Assembly: GCA_037975125.1 (NCBI GenBank)
Contig: JAJQOW010000190.1
Span: 1-64,000 of the forward strand
Source of the DNA: Latrodectus hesperus
Lineage: Eukaryota > Arthropoda > Arachnida > Araneae > Theridiidae
Reading direction: 5' to 3'
Length of the DNA: 64,000 nucleotides
A program made the position numbers and the translations under genes. The notes beneath the pieces are model-generated. The model was not told where the DNA came from and ran no database searches. It saw nothing but the letters and a program-made list of their open reading frames with translations. Shown one piece after another: positions 31,184 through 41,940 of this stretch. Each line of letters starts with the position of its first letter. Position 1 is the stretch's first letter.

Positions 31184-31382
31184 GATGACCCATTCCCGTA
31201 GATCACCCCGTCAAAAACGTCAAAAACTTCAGCGAAGGAGACTGTCTTTCTTAGAAACATCTTATTCAAGCTTCTCAAAGATCATCATCTACGGAGATAG
31301 TGACTTTTGTAAGTATAAGTCCCCGGATACCTTACGGTGCCAACACAAGGGGCAAATTTTCTAGTGTTTTGACTTGGACTGC

Positions 31383-32864
31383 ATGGACTCTTCGGAGTCC
31401 ACCGGACAGATGGAGGTTTCACCTCCAAACCCTCCCCCTCAGGCTTGGGACTTAAGTTCACATGACTCTGAAATCGGGATGAGGGCCATCAGCAATAAAA
31501 TTAGACTAACTTCCGAATATATTCAGAAGATTAGTAATGAGGAACTTATGGACAGTGAAATAGAACTACTGCGAATACACAGCATCGAGCTGACGAAATT
31601 AACTGAGCTCCTTGCGAGTTACCAAAGGGAGAAAACCTCGAAATATAGGGATACTCCAAAAGCTAATGTAAATGCGCCACCGCCATTCTCTGTTATAACT
31701 AATAATCGATTTGAAGTCCTAAGCGACTGCGATGATGTCGAAATTGTATCAGAAAATGAAGACTACCCGGAACTTAGCCAAACTGTTAAAACCTTAAAAC
31801 CTAAGTTAGCCATCAAAAGAAAAATTGAGGAAAAAATTAATGTCTCTAACAAAAAATCTAATGAAGTCACAGATAATAACAATGAAATGAGTGATGCTCA
31901 AAACTTCCAACCAGCCAAAAAGAACACTAAAATACCACCAATAGTGATAAAAGACCAAACAATTAATTGGAAAATTCTACAGGGACTCTTCAAATCAAAA
32001 AATATATCAGGTTACAAAGGAAAAATGATGGGAACTGAAATTTTAACATTAAAAGTGGATAATGCCGAAACACATAGAAAAGTCACCTCAGCTTTAGACG
32101 AAATAAAAACCACCTACCATACTTTTGTCCTCCCAGAAGACAAGAATCTAAAAATAGTCATACGCAACCTTCCGCCATACTATGATGCAGAAGAAATAAC
32201 TCAAGAATTAATCCAAGAGGGGTTTCAAATAATCAATGTTACCCAGATGACCAAAAAAGTTGACGGGAACAAAATCAACTTACCTCTATACATTGTTACC
32301 CTCCCTAAAAATGACAAGTCAAAAGACATTTACAATATGTCTCACATATTTAACCTAGCGGTTAAAATAGAAACATACAAAGGAAGAAAAGGAGTAACGC
32401 AGTGCTTTAGGTGCCAAGGCTTCTTTCATGCACAAACCTCATGTCACCACAATTTCAAGTGTGTGAAATGTGCAGGGGACCATCACCATTCTAATTGTCC
32501 TAAGCCAACTACCACGCCTGCGAAATGCGCCAACTGTGGCGAAGCCCATCCTGCTAGTTTCAGGGGATGTAATAAATTCCCCAAAATAAAAGGAAAACAA
32601 AATCTAAATGCACATATAAAAAGTACAATTGTACCCAGTTCAAACCCCAAACTAACATACGCAAATGTACTGGTTCAAGAAAACGACACAATAGTTAAAA
32701 CAAAGGAATCAATAAATGAAGCAAAATCAATTGCAAATGAGCTAAAATTACTAGTAAATTATGTGCAAAATTCAGGAATCCTAGAATTAACTGCTCAATT
32801 GAAAAAATTTAACGAGGCCATGGATGCCCAACAAAATGGAACAATAACAGCAAATAATGAGTAA
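31383..32864 (+). CDS. Jockey-type ORF1, gag-like nucleic-acid-binding protein
   Basis: 493 residues from the first in-frame ATG at 31383; an upstream in-frame TTG at 31374 is unlikely to start a eukaryotic protein. In this family ORF1 coats the element RNA and carries it to the nucleus. An acidic, Ser/Pro-rich N-terminus with a short helix-prone stretch (residues 55-90) is followed by a NRFEVLS motif near 108. A basic region lies at about 138-185, then a Pre-C2HC-like domain (about 255-335). Three zinc knuckles follow at 341-354 (CX2CX4HX4C), 360-372 (CX2CX3HX4C) and 382-396 (CX2CX3HX6C). The stop overlaps the ORF2 start by 8 bp (ATGAGTAA). No lesion is visible. Confidence 0.95.
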   Translation: MDSSESTGQMEVSPPNPPPQAWDLSSHDSEIGMRAISNKIRLTSEYIQKISNEELMDSEIELLRIHSIELTKLTELLASYQREKTSKYRDTPKANVNAPPPFSVITNNRFEVLSDCDDVEIVSENEDYPELSQTVKTLKPKLAIKRKIEEKINVSNKKSNEVTDNNNEMSDAQNFQPAKKNTKIPPIVIKDQTINWKILQGLFKSKNISGYKGKMMGTEILTLKVDNAETHRKVTSALDEIKTTYHTFVLPEDKNLKIVIRNLPPYYDAEEITQELIQEGFQIINVTQMTKKVDGNKINLPLYIVTLPKNDKSKDIYNMSHIFNLAVKIETYKGRKGVTQCFRCQGFFHAQTSCHHNFKCVKCAGDHHHSNCPKPTTTPAKCANCGEAHPASFRGCNKFPKIKGKQNLNAHIKSTIVPSSNPKLTYANVLVQENDTIVKTKESINEAKSIANELKLLVNYVQNSGILELTAQLKKFNEAMDAQQNGTITANNE

Positions 32865-35574
32865 CAACCAACAAATCTTTAGCCCACTCACAGTGGCCAC
32901 TTGGAATGCACAAAGCATTAAACCAAAGACGCAAGAACTCATAAACTTCCTGGATCAATATAACATTGACATAATCTTACTCACGGAGACGCATCTAACG
33001 CCTGCAATCAAATTCAACATACCAAATTACAACGTATATAGAACTGATAGAGCTCACCACAAAGGAGGTGGAACAGCCATAGCAATTAAAAGATCATTAA
33101 ACTCAACGATTTACAGCAACAATAATAATAATGGTTTTGAAGAAACTTCTATAATTGTCACCTTTAAACCCAAAATAAATATCAAATTTACGAGCATTTA
33201 TAATAGACCTCAGCACATACTAACTTCACAGAACGTTATTGATATATTTTCAACCAATTTCCCAACCATCATAGGTGGAGATCTAAATAGTAAAAATATA
33301 CACTGGGGATGTAAAATTACTAATCAAAATGGAACCACAATATTAAACGCTGCACAAAATTATAACTATACAATAGTAGCACCAATAGAACCAACGCATT
33401 TTGACTATAGAAATAAAGGAGATATATTAGACATCTTTCTAAACAATAGCCAAATACCACTTTCGGCTAATACATTAAATGAACTATCCTCAGACCACCT
33501 CCCAGTTATTGGATGTCTGGGAATAAATAAAATAATTGAACAAAAATATCTGTACAGAACAAACTGGCAACTATACTACAACATTCTTCAGGATCAATAC
33601 TGGAACAACAATGAAGAATACCATCAAACACATATAAATATGCAAAATAAAATCTCGGAGGATATAAGAATATTCACTGAAAACATAGTAAATGCAAAAA
33701 ATACAGCAACCATAACAGTAAAATATCATAAAAATTATCTAAGGCTTCCCAGCAATGTAAGAGAAATAATAAAAGAAAGAAACAGAACTAGAAGAGTATA
33801 TCAAAAAACTCTTAACCCTCACTACAAAACTAAAGTGAATAAATTGAATAAACAAATTAAAAAACTTTGTGACGAAATCAGAAATGAAAACTGGAAACAA
33901 AAAGTCGAAAAACTGACAACAGAAAACAACTCTATTTGGACTTTTGCCAGGCAACTTAAAAGGAAGAAAACTCAAAATAACAGGCTTCAAGGTCAAAACG
34001 GTCATGTTTACTCAAATGAAGAAAAACTTGAAATTTTCTCAAACTCGTTATACAGCCAATTTAATCCAAATCCGGATACAAACAATACTTTTACTAAAAA
34101 AGTTGAACAAAACGTGGACAATTTTATAAATAATAATCAACCAAAAGCAACAATAAATCTTACAGACGTAGAAGAGTTGATAGAAATTGTTAAGAAGCTA
34201 AAAACCAAAAAGGCACCAGGAGGAGATAAAATCTCCAACTCTATGATAAAATACTTACCAAAAGATTATCTATCAAAACTCGTAAATATTTTTAATGACT
34301 GTCTAAAATACTGCTACTTCCCTACAATCTGGAAAATTGCTGACATAATATTATTTCCCAAACCAGGCAAAGATCCCAGAAAAGCAGAAAATTATAGACC
34401 TATAAGCTTACTACCCACAATAGGTAAAATATTTGAAAAAATTATTTATAACAGAATCAAACCCTACTTTCATTTGCTACCAAATCAACAGTATGGATTC
34501 AGGAAAAATCTATCGACGGTTAAACAACTTACTAGAATAATAGAAATTATTGGTGACAATCTACACAAAAATTTATACACTGCCATGGTAATGCTCGACG
34601 TATCAAAAGCGTTTGATAGAGTTTGGCACAAAGGACTTATTCAAAAATTAATCAATATCAATATGGACTCAGATATCATCTTGCTACTAAATTCATACTT
34701 AACAGATAGATATTTTCAAGTCACGCAAAATAACCAAAAATCACTAACGCGAAAAATAAATGCTGGAGTACCCCAGGGAAGCATCCTTGGGCCGATACTA
34801 TACTTATTCTTCACATATGACTTCCCCATGGATGAAACAACAAAAATTGCTTTTTACGCTGATGACACGGCCATTTTGGCTGAATCAAGTAACCCTAATT
34901 ATGCAATACAAAAACTACAATCTTCGCTCTATAATATAGAAAACTGGTGCAACTATTGGAGAATTAAAATAAATGCAGAAAAATCACAACTGATTCTGTT
35001 TAAAAGAAATAGGAGAAATAAATTCAAACATCGGAATAAAAATGGACTAATCTTATTTGGCAGAGAAATACCAAAAGTATACTCTGCTAAATATCTGGGT
35101 ATTACATTAACGAGTGACTTGAAATGGACAAAACATATAAACAATGTGATCACTAAGGCCACACAAGCTTATGGGTGTTTAAAAGCAATTATAGGTGGAA
35201 AATCAAACCTTTCGCTCAAATTTAAAAGACTTCTATACATTTCAATGATAAGACCAATTATAACATATGCATCCCCAGTATGGAACTTTAACAACAAAAT
35301 GGATAAAAGGAAAATTAATAGTTTTCAGTACAAAATATTAAGAAAAATTACAAACGCCCCATACTTTATCAGAAATAAAAATATAGCTAAAGATTTAAAA
35401 ATAGATGATCTAGCCGAACATATAAGAAAGTTAAATAATAAATTTTTTGAAAAAGCTCAGAACTGTGAAGCAGCAAACTTCAACGAAATTTTTAAATATC
35501 AATATCTTGCAGAAGACTGCAAATATAGACCAATAGCGAGATATTTTCTTAAGGAAAGAGATAAATGTAAATAG
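32857..35574 (+). CDS. Jockey-type ORF2: endonuclease and reverse transcriptase
   Basis: 905 residues. The protein nicks genomic DNA and primes reverse transcription of the element RNA there. The N-terminal apurinic-like endonuclease has WN at 16-17, catalytic Glu in LLTETHL (44), GGDLN at 140-144 and SSDHLPV at 211-217. A linker (about 225-430) leads to the RT: APGGDKIS near 453, ENYRPISLLP near 511, QYGFRK near 545, motif A MLDVSKAFD with Asp581, motif B AGVPQGS at 636-642, motif C FYADD at 666-670, and a YLGI motif later. No RNase H domain follows, as in jockey. Length is close to the usual 900-920. The start overlaps the ORF1 stop, so translation probably needs reinitiation or coupling. 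All key residues are present. Confidence 0.96.
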   Translation: MSNNQQIFSPLTVATWNAQSIKPKTQELINFLDQYNIDIILLTETHLTPAIKFNIPNYNVYRTDRAHHKGGGTAIAIKRSLNSTIYSNNNNNGFEETSIIVTFKPKINIKFTSIYNRPQHILTSQNVIDIFSTNFPTIIGGDLNSKNIHWGCKITNQNGTTILNAAQNYNYTIVAPIEPTHFDYRNKGDILDIFLNNSQIPLSANTLNELSSDHLPVIGCLGINKIIEQKYLYRTNWQLYYNILQDQYWNNNEEYHQTHINMQNKISEDIRIFTENIVNAKNTATITVKYHKNYLRLPSNVREIIKERNRTRRVYQKTLNPHYKTKVNKLNKQIKKLCDEIRNENWKQKVEKLTTENNSIWTFARQLKRKKTQNNRLQGQNGHVYSNEEKLEIFSNSLYSQFNPNPDTNNTFTKKVEQNVDNFINNNQPKATINLTDVEELIEIVKKLKTKKAPGGDKISNSMIKYLPKDYLSKLVNIFNDCLKYCYFPTIWKIADIILFPKPGKDPRKAENYRPISLLPTIGKIFEKIIYNRIKPYFHLLPNQQYGFRKNLSTVKQLTRIIEIIGDNLHKNLYTAMVMLDVSKAFDRVWHKGLIQKLININMDSDIILLLNSYLTDRYFQVTQNNQKSLTRKINAGVPQGSILGPILYLFFTYDFPMDETTKIAFYADDTAILAESSNPNYAIQKLQSSLYNIENWCNYWRIKINAEKSQLILFKRNRRNKFKHRNKNGLILFGREIPKVYSAKYLGITLTSDLKWTKHINNVITKATQAYGCLKAIIGGKSNLSLKFKRLLYISMIRPIITYASPVWNFNNKMDKRKINSFQYKILRKITNAPYFIRNKNIAKDLKIDDLAEHIRKLNNKFFEKAQNCEAANFNEIFKYQYLAEDCKYRPIARYFLKERDKCK

Positions 35575-35893
35575 TGTATATAGTGTATATATTTTCACCT
35601 ACTTGTATTAATAACCGGAATTATTTATCTCCAATTTTGTCTTTTTGAACTCTAAATATTATCATGCAAACTTGTATCTATGTCCTCTTTCGACATTGAA
35701 AATTCTCATTTCTGGTAACCACGCCCAGTTATGAAACACTCATAGCTGATTGGCTATTACACGCAGTCAGGCTAGCGCTCTCCGTGAGTAAAGACATGAT
35801 TTTTCTCCTCATGGAGCTACTACAGATGAAGAAGTAAAGTGCCTGCTACGCAGGCCGACACTTCGTAAAACATATTAGATCCAAGATCCAAGA
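35575..35893 (+). promoter_or_regulatory. Jockey element 3' UTR with two hairpins
   Basis: Two stems precede the tail: 35780-35788 pairs with 35808-35816 (9 bp, one G-T pair), and GCCTGC at 35841-35846 pairs with GCAGGC at 35850-35855 over a 3-nt loop. The tail has two gatccaa units and no poly(A). The 158 bp holding both stems is exactly what the truncated copies retain. By analogy with other LINEs it is the likely recognition site for the element's own reverse transcriptase. Confidence 0.6.
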
Positions 35894-36240
35894 TTCAACC
35901 TTCGTTGAAACAAACTTCTTCCTTTATTAGAAGCAATAGCTTATTATAAGCATGTTGCTGGAAGTAGCTAATATATGATATTTAGTGTATTTTAATGGTT
36001 TTTATATTCCGATGGTTTTAAGTGAATTAGCTCTAAAAATATTAGGAAAATTACATTTTCAGCTTAGTAAAGTGGCATTTAGAGGAAGTTGGAGGAAAAT
36101 TAAGCTCGTTTCAAACAGTCTGCAAAGCAAACTATCATAAGTAATTTATAATAATTATCTTTTCTTATTGCTTTATTTCAAAATCAATTCATATAAATAA
36201 GATTTCACCTCATAGCAAAGATACAGAAAACGCAATAAAG
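35894..36240. repeat. Segment C, copy 3, right part
   Basis: Starts with the right jockey target copy (35894-35905) and continues the match to 59322-59665. It ends with the left SINE1 target copy aacgcaataaag (36229-36240). No gene. Confidence 0.88.
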
Positions 36241-36517
36241 CCGCCAACCCTGTCTAGTGGTCAGAGTGCCTGACTGAGTTATGGAGGTCCTGGGTTCGCG
36301 AATTTTAGTTCGAGCATGAATGCACTACCTCTCTGTGTTTTCTTTCTTTTTCCTTTCCTTGTATGAATGGGTTGTGAATGGTTGCCTACCCTATAAAAAC
36401 GGGTCCCTAAGTCATGTGTGTACTGAGAAAGTCGGACTCCACGCCAAAATATGGTTCAGTTGGTCTAGTGGAACAGCGCACCCCATATTGTCATCCTGGC
36501 TGGCACAAGAGAACAAC
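36241..36517 (+). mobile_element. SINE1, full copy with 12-bp target duplication
   Basis: A 277-bp SINE. Its tRNA-like head has TGTCTAGTGG (box A-like, 36251-36260) and GGTTCGCGAAT (box B-like, 36293-36303). A second TGGTCTAGTGG at 36461-36471 resembles another box A in the 3' half. Target copies aacgcaataaag are at 36229-36240 and 36518-36529. The same insertion is at 59666-59942, and copy 2 has the site empty. No A-rich tail is obvious; the end is acaagagaacaac. Confidence 0.88.
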
Positions 36518-36529
36518 AACGCAATAAAG

Positions 36530-39500
36530 CAACTAAGAATCATTAAAACAATTTTAAAAGAACAATCGAAAAATATTACAAACCAGTTTAAAAGAAGCAA
36601 GCCAAGTTAATCGTCTATAATTGTTGGTAGTCCTTTGTGGAAAAAAATTTTGCTGACATTCCTATTGTCCCGATACTCTCTATTTAAACTTTTACACATT
36701 AGAAGATGGTTCAAATTCAAGATGTCGTTTATTATCAATTGGATATTTATACATGTTTTCATAATATAGAAATCTTCTGCTAAACAGTCTTGTCCTATTA
36801 GATATCAAACATCTGCCACAACCTCTTTTTTTTTGCTTACGAAAGCTATACGAATTTTTATGATATTTCTTTGTTTATGAAAGCTATACGAATTTTAAAT
36901 CAATACTTTCTGCTATATGCGAATGTGGTAAGCTATCCATTAAATGATGATAGATTTTTATAATTTTTTGATGAAGTTTAGTTCTATGTTGCATTTCATG
37001 ATTTCACTTTCAAAGTAGTGATTTTCTGTTATTGCTTACGGAGTCCTATAAAGGAACCACTTAAAGAAATTCGCTTTATTTTTGTACTCAAGTTCATCGA
37101 ATTGGCAGGTAGATAGTGGAAATCTCTGCATCGAAATTAGAGATATGAAGACATGGTAGTACACTAGGGGAACAATTTACAAACCACTCCAGTTTTAGTT
37201 CTGTTACACATCTGGGATGTGTCTCTAAAATTTTGTAACTATTTCTTTTCCAGGCCTTTGTCATTAACGTCCAAAACAAATTTTCCATCAAATCTGCCTA
37301 AATATTTTCTTTTTTTCTTGAAATTTGAAAAAGACGATTTGCTTTCAATATCCAAGTTATCAATTTGGCAAAATAATTTAATTTCCCTTTCAAAACACAT
37401 GTAAGCTTCAAGATCTTCGTTGAATTTTTTATATTTGAATACTTTTGTATATTGAATTATACTGGAGAAATTTGAGTTTTTGAAATATTTACTTTTACTT
37501 GTGTTACTAATTTATTAATTTTTAAAAAAATCTCTTACACGAGACATATTTTTTACAATATACCAAAAACTATTGTTAATATTAAATATTACCGTTTGTT
37601 ACTATTTGTCTTCAAGTTCTTCTTTATGATTTTCCATCCACACTCCCGGTTACATTTTAACTAAAAATATGTTGCAATTTAAGCAATCATTTCAACAATT
37701 TTTTTTTTTTTTTTTTTACATTTTGTATAAATATGGGAATTTAATAAAGAATCATAGTTCATGTTTGAATTTATATATGGACTCAAACAAATATAAAAGT
37801 TGTTAATAAACCTGTTCTTTTACTAAAAATCTTTACCTTGTTAAAAATAAATAAATGCAAATTTTCTGTTTGATAATATGATAATTATACAAGTGACACG
37901 TATTTCTCGTGAATTTTATCCTTACTTCTTAGTTCTTGATATGCCGTGCACATATAACATATTATTATTATATATGTATTACGGTATTTCAAGTTAACAC
38001 AAACACTTAACTTTTATTTTATTTTACTTCCTGGTAAAATCTTTCAGAAATACCTTTGAAACACTGTGTCACTTATTGAATTGTCTGTAAAATTAATATT
38101 CTTCAAATAAACTGAAATTATATAAAATGTAAGAAATCTCACAAAATACCTTTAATTCTTTAAATCACGAAATACTTAAAAAGTAAAAATTATTATAAAT
38201 ATTCCAGTATTTATTTTAAACGTGTAGACATTTATTAATATATTGTTATAAATGAAAGTTCACTCTATTTTAATTTTTAATAAGCTGTATTTTTTGTTGA
38301 ATGTTTTGGACCCCAACTTGAAGACTTATGAATAAAATACTAAACGCTACAGTTTGTTTTTTTCACATAAATGCAAGCTATCATTTTTCTAATTTATATA
38401 ATAAGTTATTTTAAAATGTCAGAAAATTTGTTTTTTCAAACCAGTGTCTTTAAATGTGTTTTCTGTTAACATACTTTCCAGACGTAATATAATCAAGATT
38501 AATTTTTATAGATGCATAGTTAGTATTGATTAAGGGCAATAATGTTCAAGAAACTGTACTACGTATACCGATATAACCCATCTCTTACTAAAAATTCCTT
38601 ATTCTTCAACAATTACAAAGTAGGTCTTCAACACGAATTCGATGGAAAATTTTTTTACTAAGCAGAAATTGGCAGAAGTAATGTATCTTTCAACCGCCCA
38701 GTGGGTCAAGAGATATGGGTCTATGATTTTAATTACCAAGAGGTGATGTTATATGTATTCGAAAACTTATATAAAATTTGTTTATAACTATAAACGTAGT
38801 AATCATAATATCAAGATACCTAAATCTTGCATTAATTAACGCAAAATTAACGTTAATTGATTAATCTTTGCATTCATTAATTATTCATTCGCATCTTATT
38901 AAGGGAACGGTAAACATTAGAAGTGTCTCATGTCAATAAAAAATCGATTTTTAGTTTTAAGCTATAAGCAAATATGAATCATTCTTTATGTGATGAAAAA
39001 TAATTCTATTTACGTAATTTTTGATGAAGTTATTAATTCCTTACTAATCTAGATAATGTAACATGCTTCTTTTCTTAGTGTACTTGGAAACGTAAGCATC
39101 TAACACGAGAAAAGTAGAATTGAATGCAATAAATTAAAAAAAAAAACTATAAGCATTTCTAGAAAATAATTAGTTTCAAACACCACATTTTAGCTAAAAT
39201 TAAATTAATTTCCACAATTAAAATGTATAAAATCATTTTATTGAATTTTGTAAACAAAGGACGATAATCATTATATTAAAAGGTACCTAATAAATATTTT
39301 CCCAATCATTATTTTCAAAATTCTCATTTTAGGTTGTGCTACATTTTATCCACATTAATATCATTATCAATAAAAAAATCAACATCAATACAAAACAGAC
39401 AACATTCATCCCTATAATGCTATTGGATTACTTATTGCTAATATTTGAGTATCAGCAGTAAATTTTAAAATCATATCAGTTTATTCTTCTAGATGTAACA

Positions 39501-40440
39501 CTCCTTCTCGAAATTCCGGGAAAGGTATTGCGCATCATAGCGATTGTATTTCTTCTACATAACAACATAAAATTTCAATACTAAGCTAAGCAATTCTTAA
39601 TAAATCAATTTTTTGATTGTAAGAGGAATTATATATTTAAAATAATGTTTTAAATTTTGAACAGTAACACAAGTGAACTTTCAAAAATAACAATTCTAGA
39701 ATATGTAAGCTTATTTATTTACTAAATCGATGTATAAAGTAATTTTTTCTTAGTAAACGACAGAATGTTATCTTTTATATAATCCATAATTCTAAATTTA
39801 ACCAGCTGTCAAAGATATATTAATTTCATGTCCAGGAATTAAAATGGATCCGAGACAAATAATGACGACTTTAGCCAGCGTCGCTACATTGTCTGACATC
39901 TATTTTAATATTTTTTTACGTTTCTATATATTATTTTAACAGAAACTTACATTTTTATGATTATAAATACTGACAACATGCATTAAAATTTTTTTCACCT
40001 TTTTTGCCCTACGACGGACTAGAAAGAAGAGGTCTTTACTAGTTGGGCCCATCAGATACCCAAATTTGAGCAAGAATAAACAACTATTCATAATTTTCAA
40101 GGAAACACGCGCATATTTTCTCTAGAATTGCCGTAATTACCAATCAGCTATTATTTGAAATGGAATAAATCGATTGCACAAATATATTTTACGTGTAATT
40201 GGCGATATTACTGATGCTTGTTTGTAACGCTTTTCGAAGTCACAAACACCATGTAATTTAAACTAACGCCCTAAAAAACCAAATCACAACAGTGTTATCT
40301 AACATTCTACAAATTTAAACATTAGTCTTTCACATAAGCTACACTTGAGTTTAAATATAGCATTTCGTTATTCAGAAATTATAAATTTCAAAACGTTTGT
40401 AATATTCGAATATTTAATATTTTTTGAAACACAATTGACA
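36530..40440. repeat. Segments E3/F3/G3 (copy 3)
   Basis: Aligns with 7917-12200, 18470-22008 and 59955-64000. The 8421-8859-like stretch is at about 37040-37440 with frameshifts, although 37258-37390 stays open in the same frame as copy 1 exon 2. It has no LINE fragment at the site near 38253. A poly(T) run lies at about 37698-37718. No intact gene. Confidence 0.72.
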
Positions 40441-41170
40441 GTTGTACAATAAAATTCTGCTTCAGTTGATCATATGAGTCAGGAACACTATTCCAAGTGT
40501 TAAAAATGAATAAATTTTCTATCTCCAGATCGTTAAATGCAGACCACAAGTGTTACATATTTGATTCACCTTGTGAATTCTCGTCAAAAGCTCTAAATTG
40601 GAACAAAAACTTTTCAAACCAGAAAAAGTTTGTTTCTTTTTCTTTATATATGTTTCATCTACAATGGACTTAATAATCGTCATCACTAATTTCATTACTT
40701 GGAAAAGTTCTTCTCGAAATATCTAATTACATACTGATTTATGATGAATAAAGCAATGGTAAGTAATGCTTTATTCATCTCGAATTATTCATAAGGCTCA
40801 TGATTACTTTTCCTTTCAAAATCGCAAAAATACCCCAATTGTTCCACCTGTCATATACTTCGCTCCACTAGTTGAAATTGAGACAATTTTTTCTAATGAA
40901 AATTGATATCTTTAAAAGCATTCAACCAGAATATTGGCGGTACGGATAAGTGAATATTTGCTTCCCATATTAAAAACTATTTCAACCTGACTGACGGAGA
41001 ATTTATGCTAACATCAAAATCATGGTGCTTCTTAAAGGAAAGATTTCGAAGCATTTTTGCTCCATTTGTACAATCTCTGTGCTACTTTAGTTTTCTATAA
41101 ATGTACACCTTAGTTAAAGTCTTGTTTTTAAAACTTTTTTACTTATCTCTTATAAAGCAAAATAGTAAAT
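40441..41170. repeat. Repeat piece shared with 22861-23330
   Basis: From 40616 this matches the piece upstream of the gypsy RT fragment (shared aaaaagtttgtttctttttc and aatttatgcta-like stretches) but ends before any RT sequence. Nothing further is recognised in 40441-40615. Confidence 0.6.
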
Positions 41171-41187
41171 AATATTCCATATTTGGA

Positions 41188-41268
41188 CTAAACATTTTGC
41201 AGAAGGACAGTAATCGAGGAGAAACGAGCCTCATAATGCCAGCGAGCCATGGTTTGCAGAGCATTGCG
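41188..41268 (-). other. Possible terminal-exon relic (very tentative)
   Basis: A G+C-richer island sits in very A+T-rich DNA. On the minus strand a pyrimidine-rich tract ending CTTCTAG (41269-41275) is followed by an open 26-codon stretch containing NALQTMARWHYEARF, then TAG. The length is exactly in frame from the acceptor-like site to the stop. I recognise no family. No paralogue is in the window, and chance is a serious alternative. Confidence 0.12.
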
Positions 41269-41275
41269 CTAGAAG

Positions 41276-41940
41276 ATTAAGACAAAAATAAAACGTAATA
41301 AACAATCTATAAATAAAAATACTTTTACTATCAATGCACCTAAAATATCCCATTCTGTGGGGAAAAAAACAATCATGTTTGCAAATATAAATTTTTCAAT
41401 ATATTGACAGTGCATATAGAACAATCCTAGCTATAGAATTGTTTAATCAGAATGATGCTAATCTTCATGTCTCAAATGAAAAAGTCATTCTAATCATAAT
41501 TCTTATTTGTCCAAAGAATAAACTTTCTCACCGTTTATTGTTAAGAGATTATGTAACATAATATATTACTCACATCATAATCACTGTATTTACACAACGT
41601 AATATAATAAATACTAATGTGTGAAATAAAAATATATTTAAAACTTGCTTAGTACAAATGCTTATGTAATTATGTACTTATTCACTGCCTTGAATATTGT
41701 TTTCATTCAAAATTATTTTTGTTCTTAACACAAAAACAGATGGAATCTAAAATTAGACCGATTTCGACTTAAATCTCGATTTCTTGGTTGGATGGTGTCA
41801 TTTCTAGGAAGTAAATGGAACATCACTATATTTTCTAAGTGTATTGTATTATAATTTATAAGAGTTTATGTTCATAAATATTATTTACCCAGAAACATAA
41901 AATTCAACAATTATAAAGCCTGACTGCAGCGATTAACATA
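41276..41940. other. A+T-rich interval without recognised features
   Basis: No match to other parts of the window was noticed and no coding frame, RNA gene or mobile element was seen. Confidence 0.5.

Larger units (their letters stand above)
31184..35893 (+). mobile_element. Full-length jockey-clade LINE (4710 bp), apparently intact
   Basis: A complete non-LTR retrotransposon with a 5' UTR (31184-31382), ORF1, an overlapping ORF2, and a 3' UTR (35575-35893) ending in a repeated gatccaa motif. The 12-bp target copies ttcaaccttcgt at 31172-31183 and 35894-35905 match perfectly. The paralogous empty site at about 59322-59333 reads the same 12 bases once. Both ORFs are uninterrupted and all expected catalytic motifs are present, so this is a young and possibly active copy. 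Two 5'-truncated relatives lie at 10029 and 62060. Clade assignment to jockey rests on the Pre-C2HC/three-knuckle ORF1, a 905-residue ORF2 and lack of RNase H. Confidence 0.96.

Noticed and set aside
31374..31382. Upstream TTG start for jockey ORF1
   Set aside because: A normal ATG follows three codons later in the same frame.
33739..34005. 88-codon minus-strand frame inside jockey ORF2
   Set aside because: Shadow of the strongly coding plus strand.
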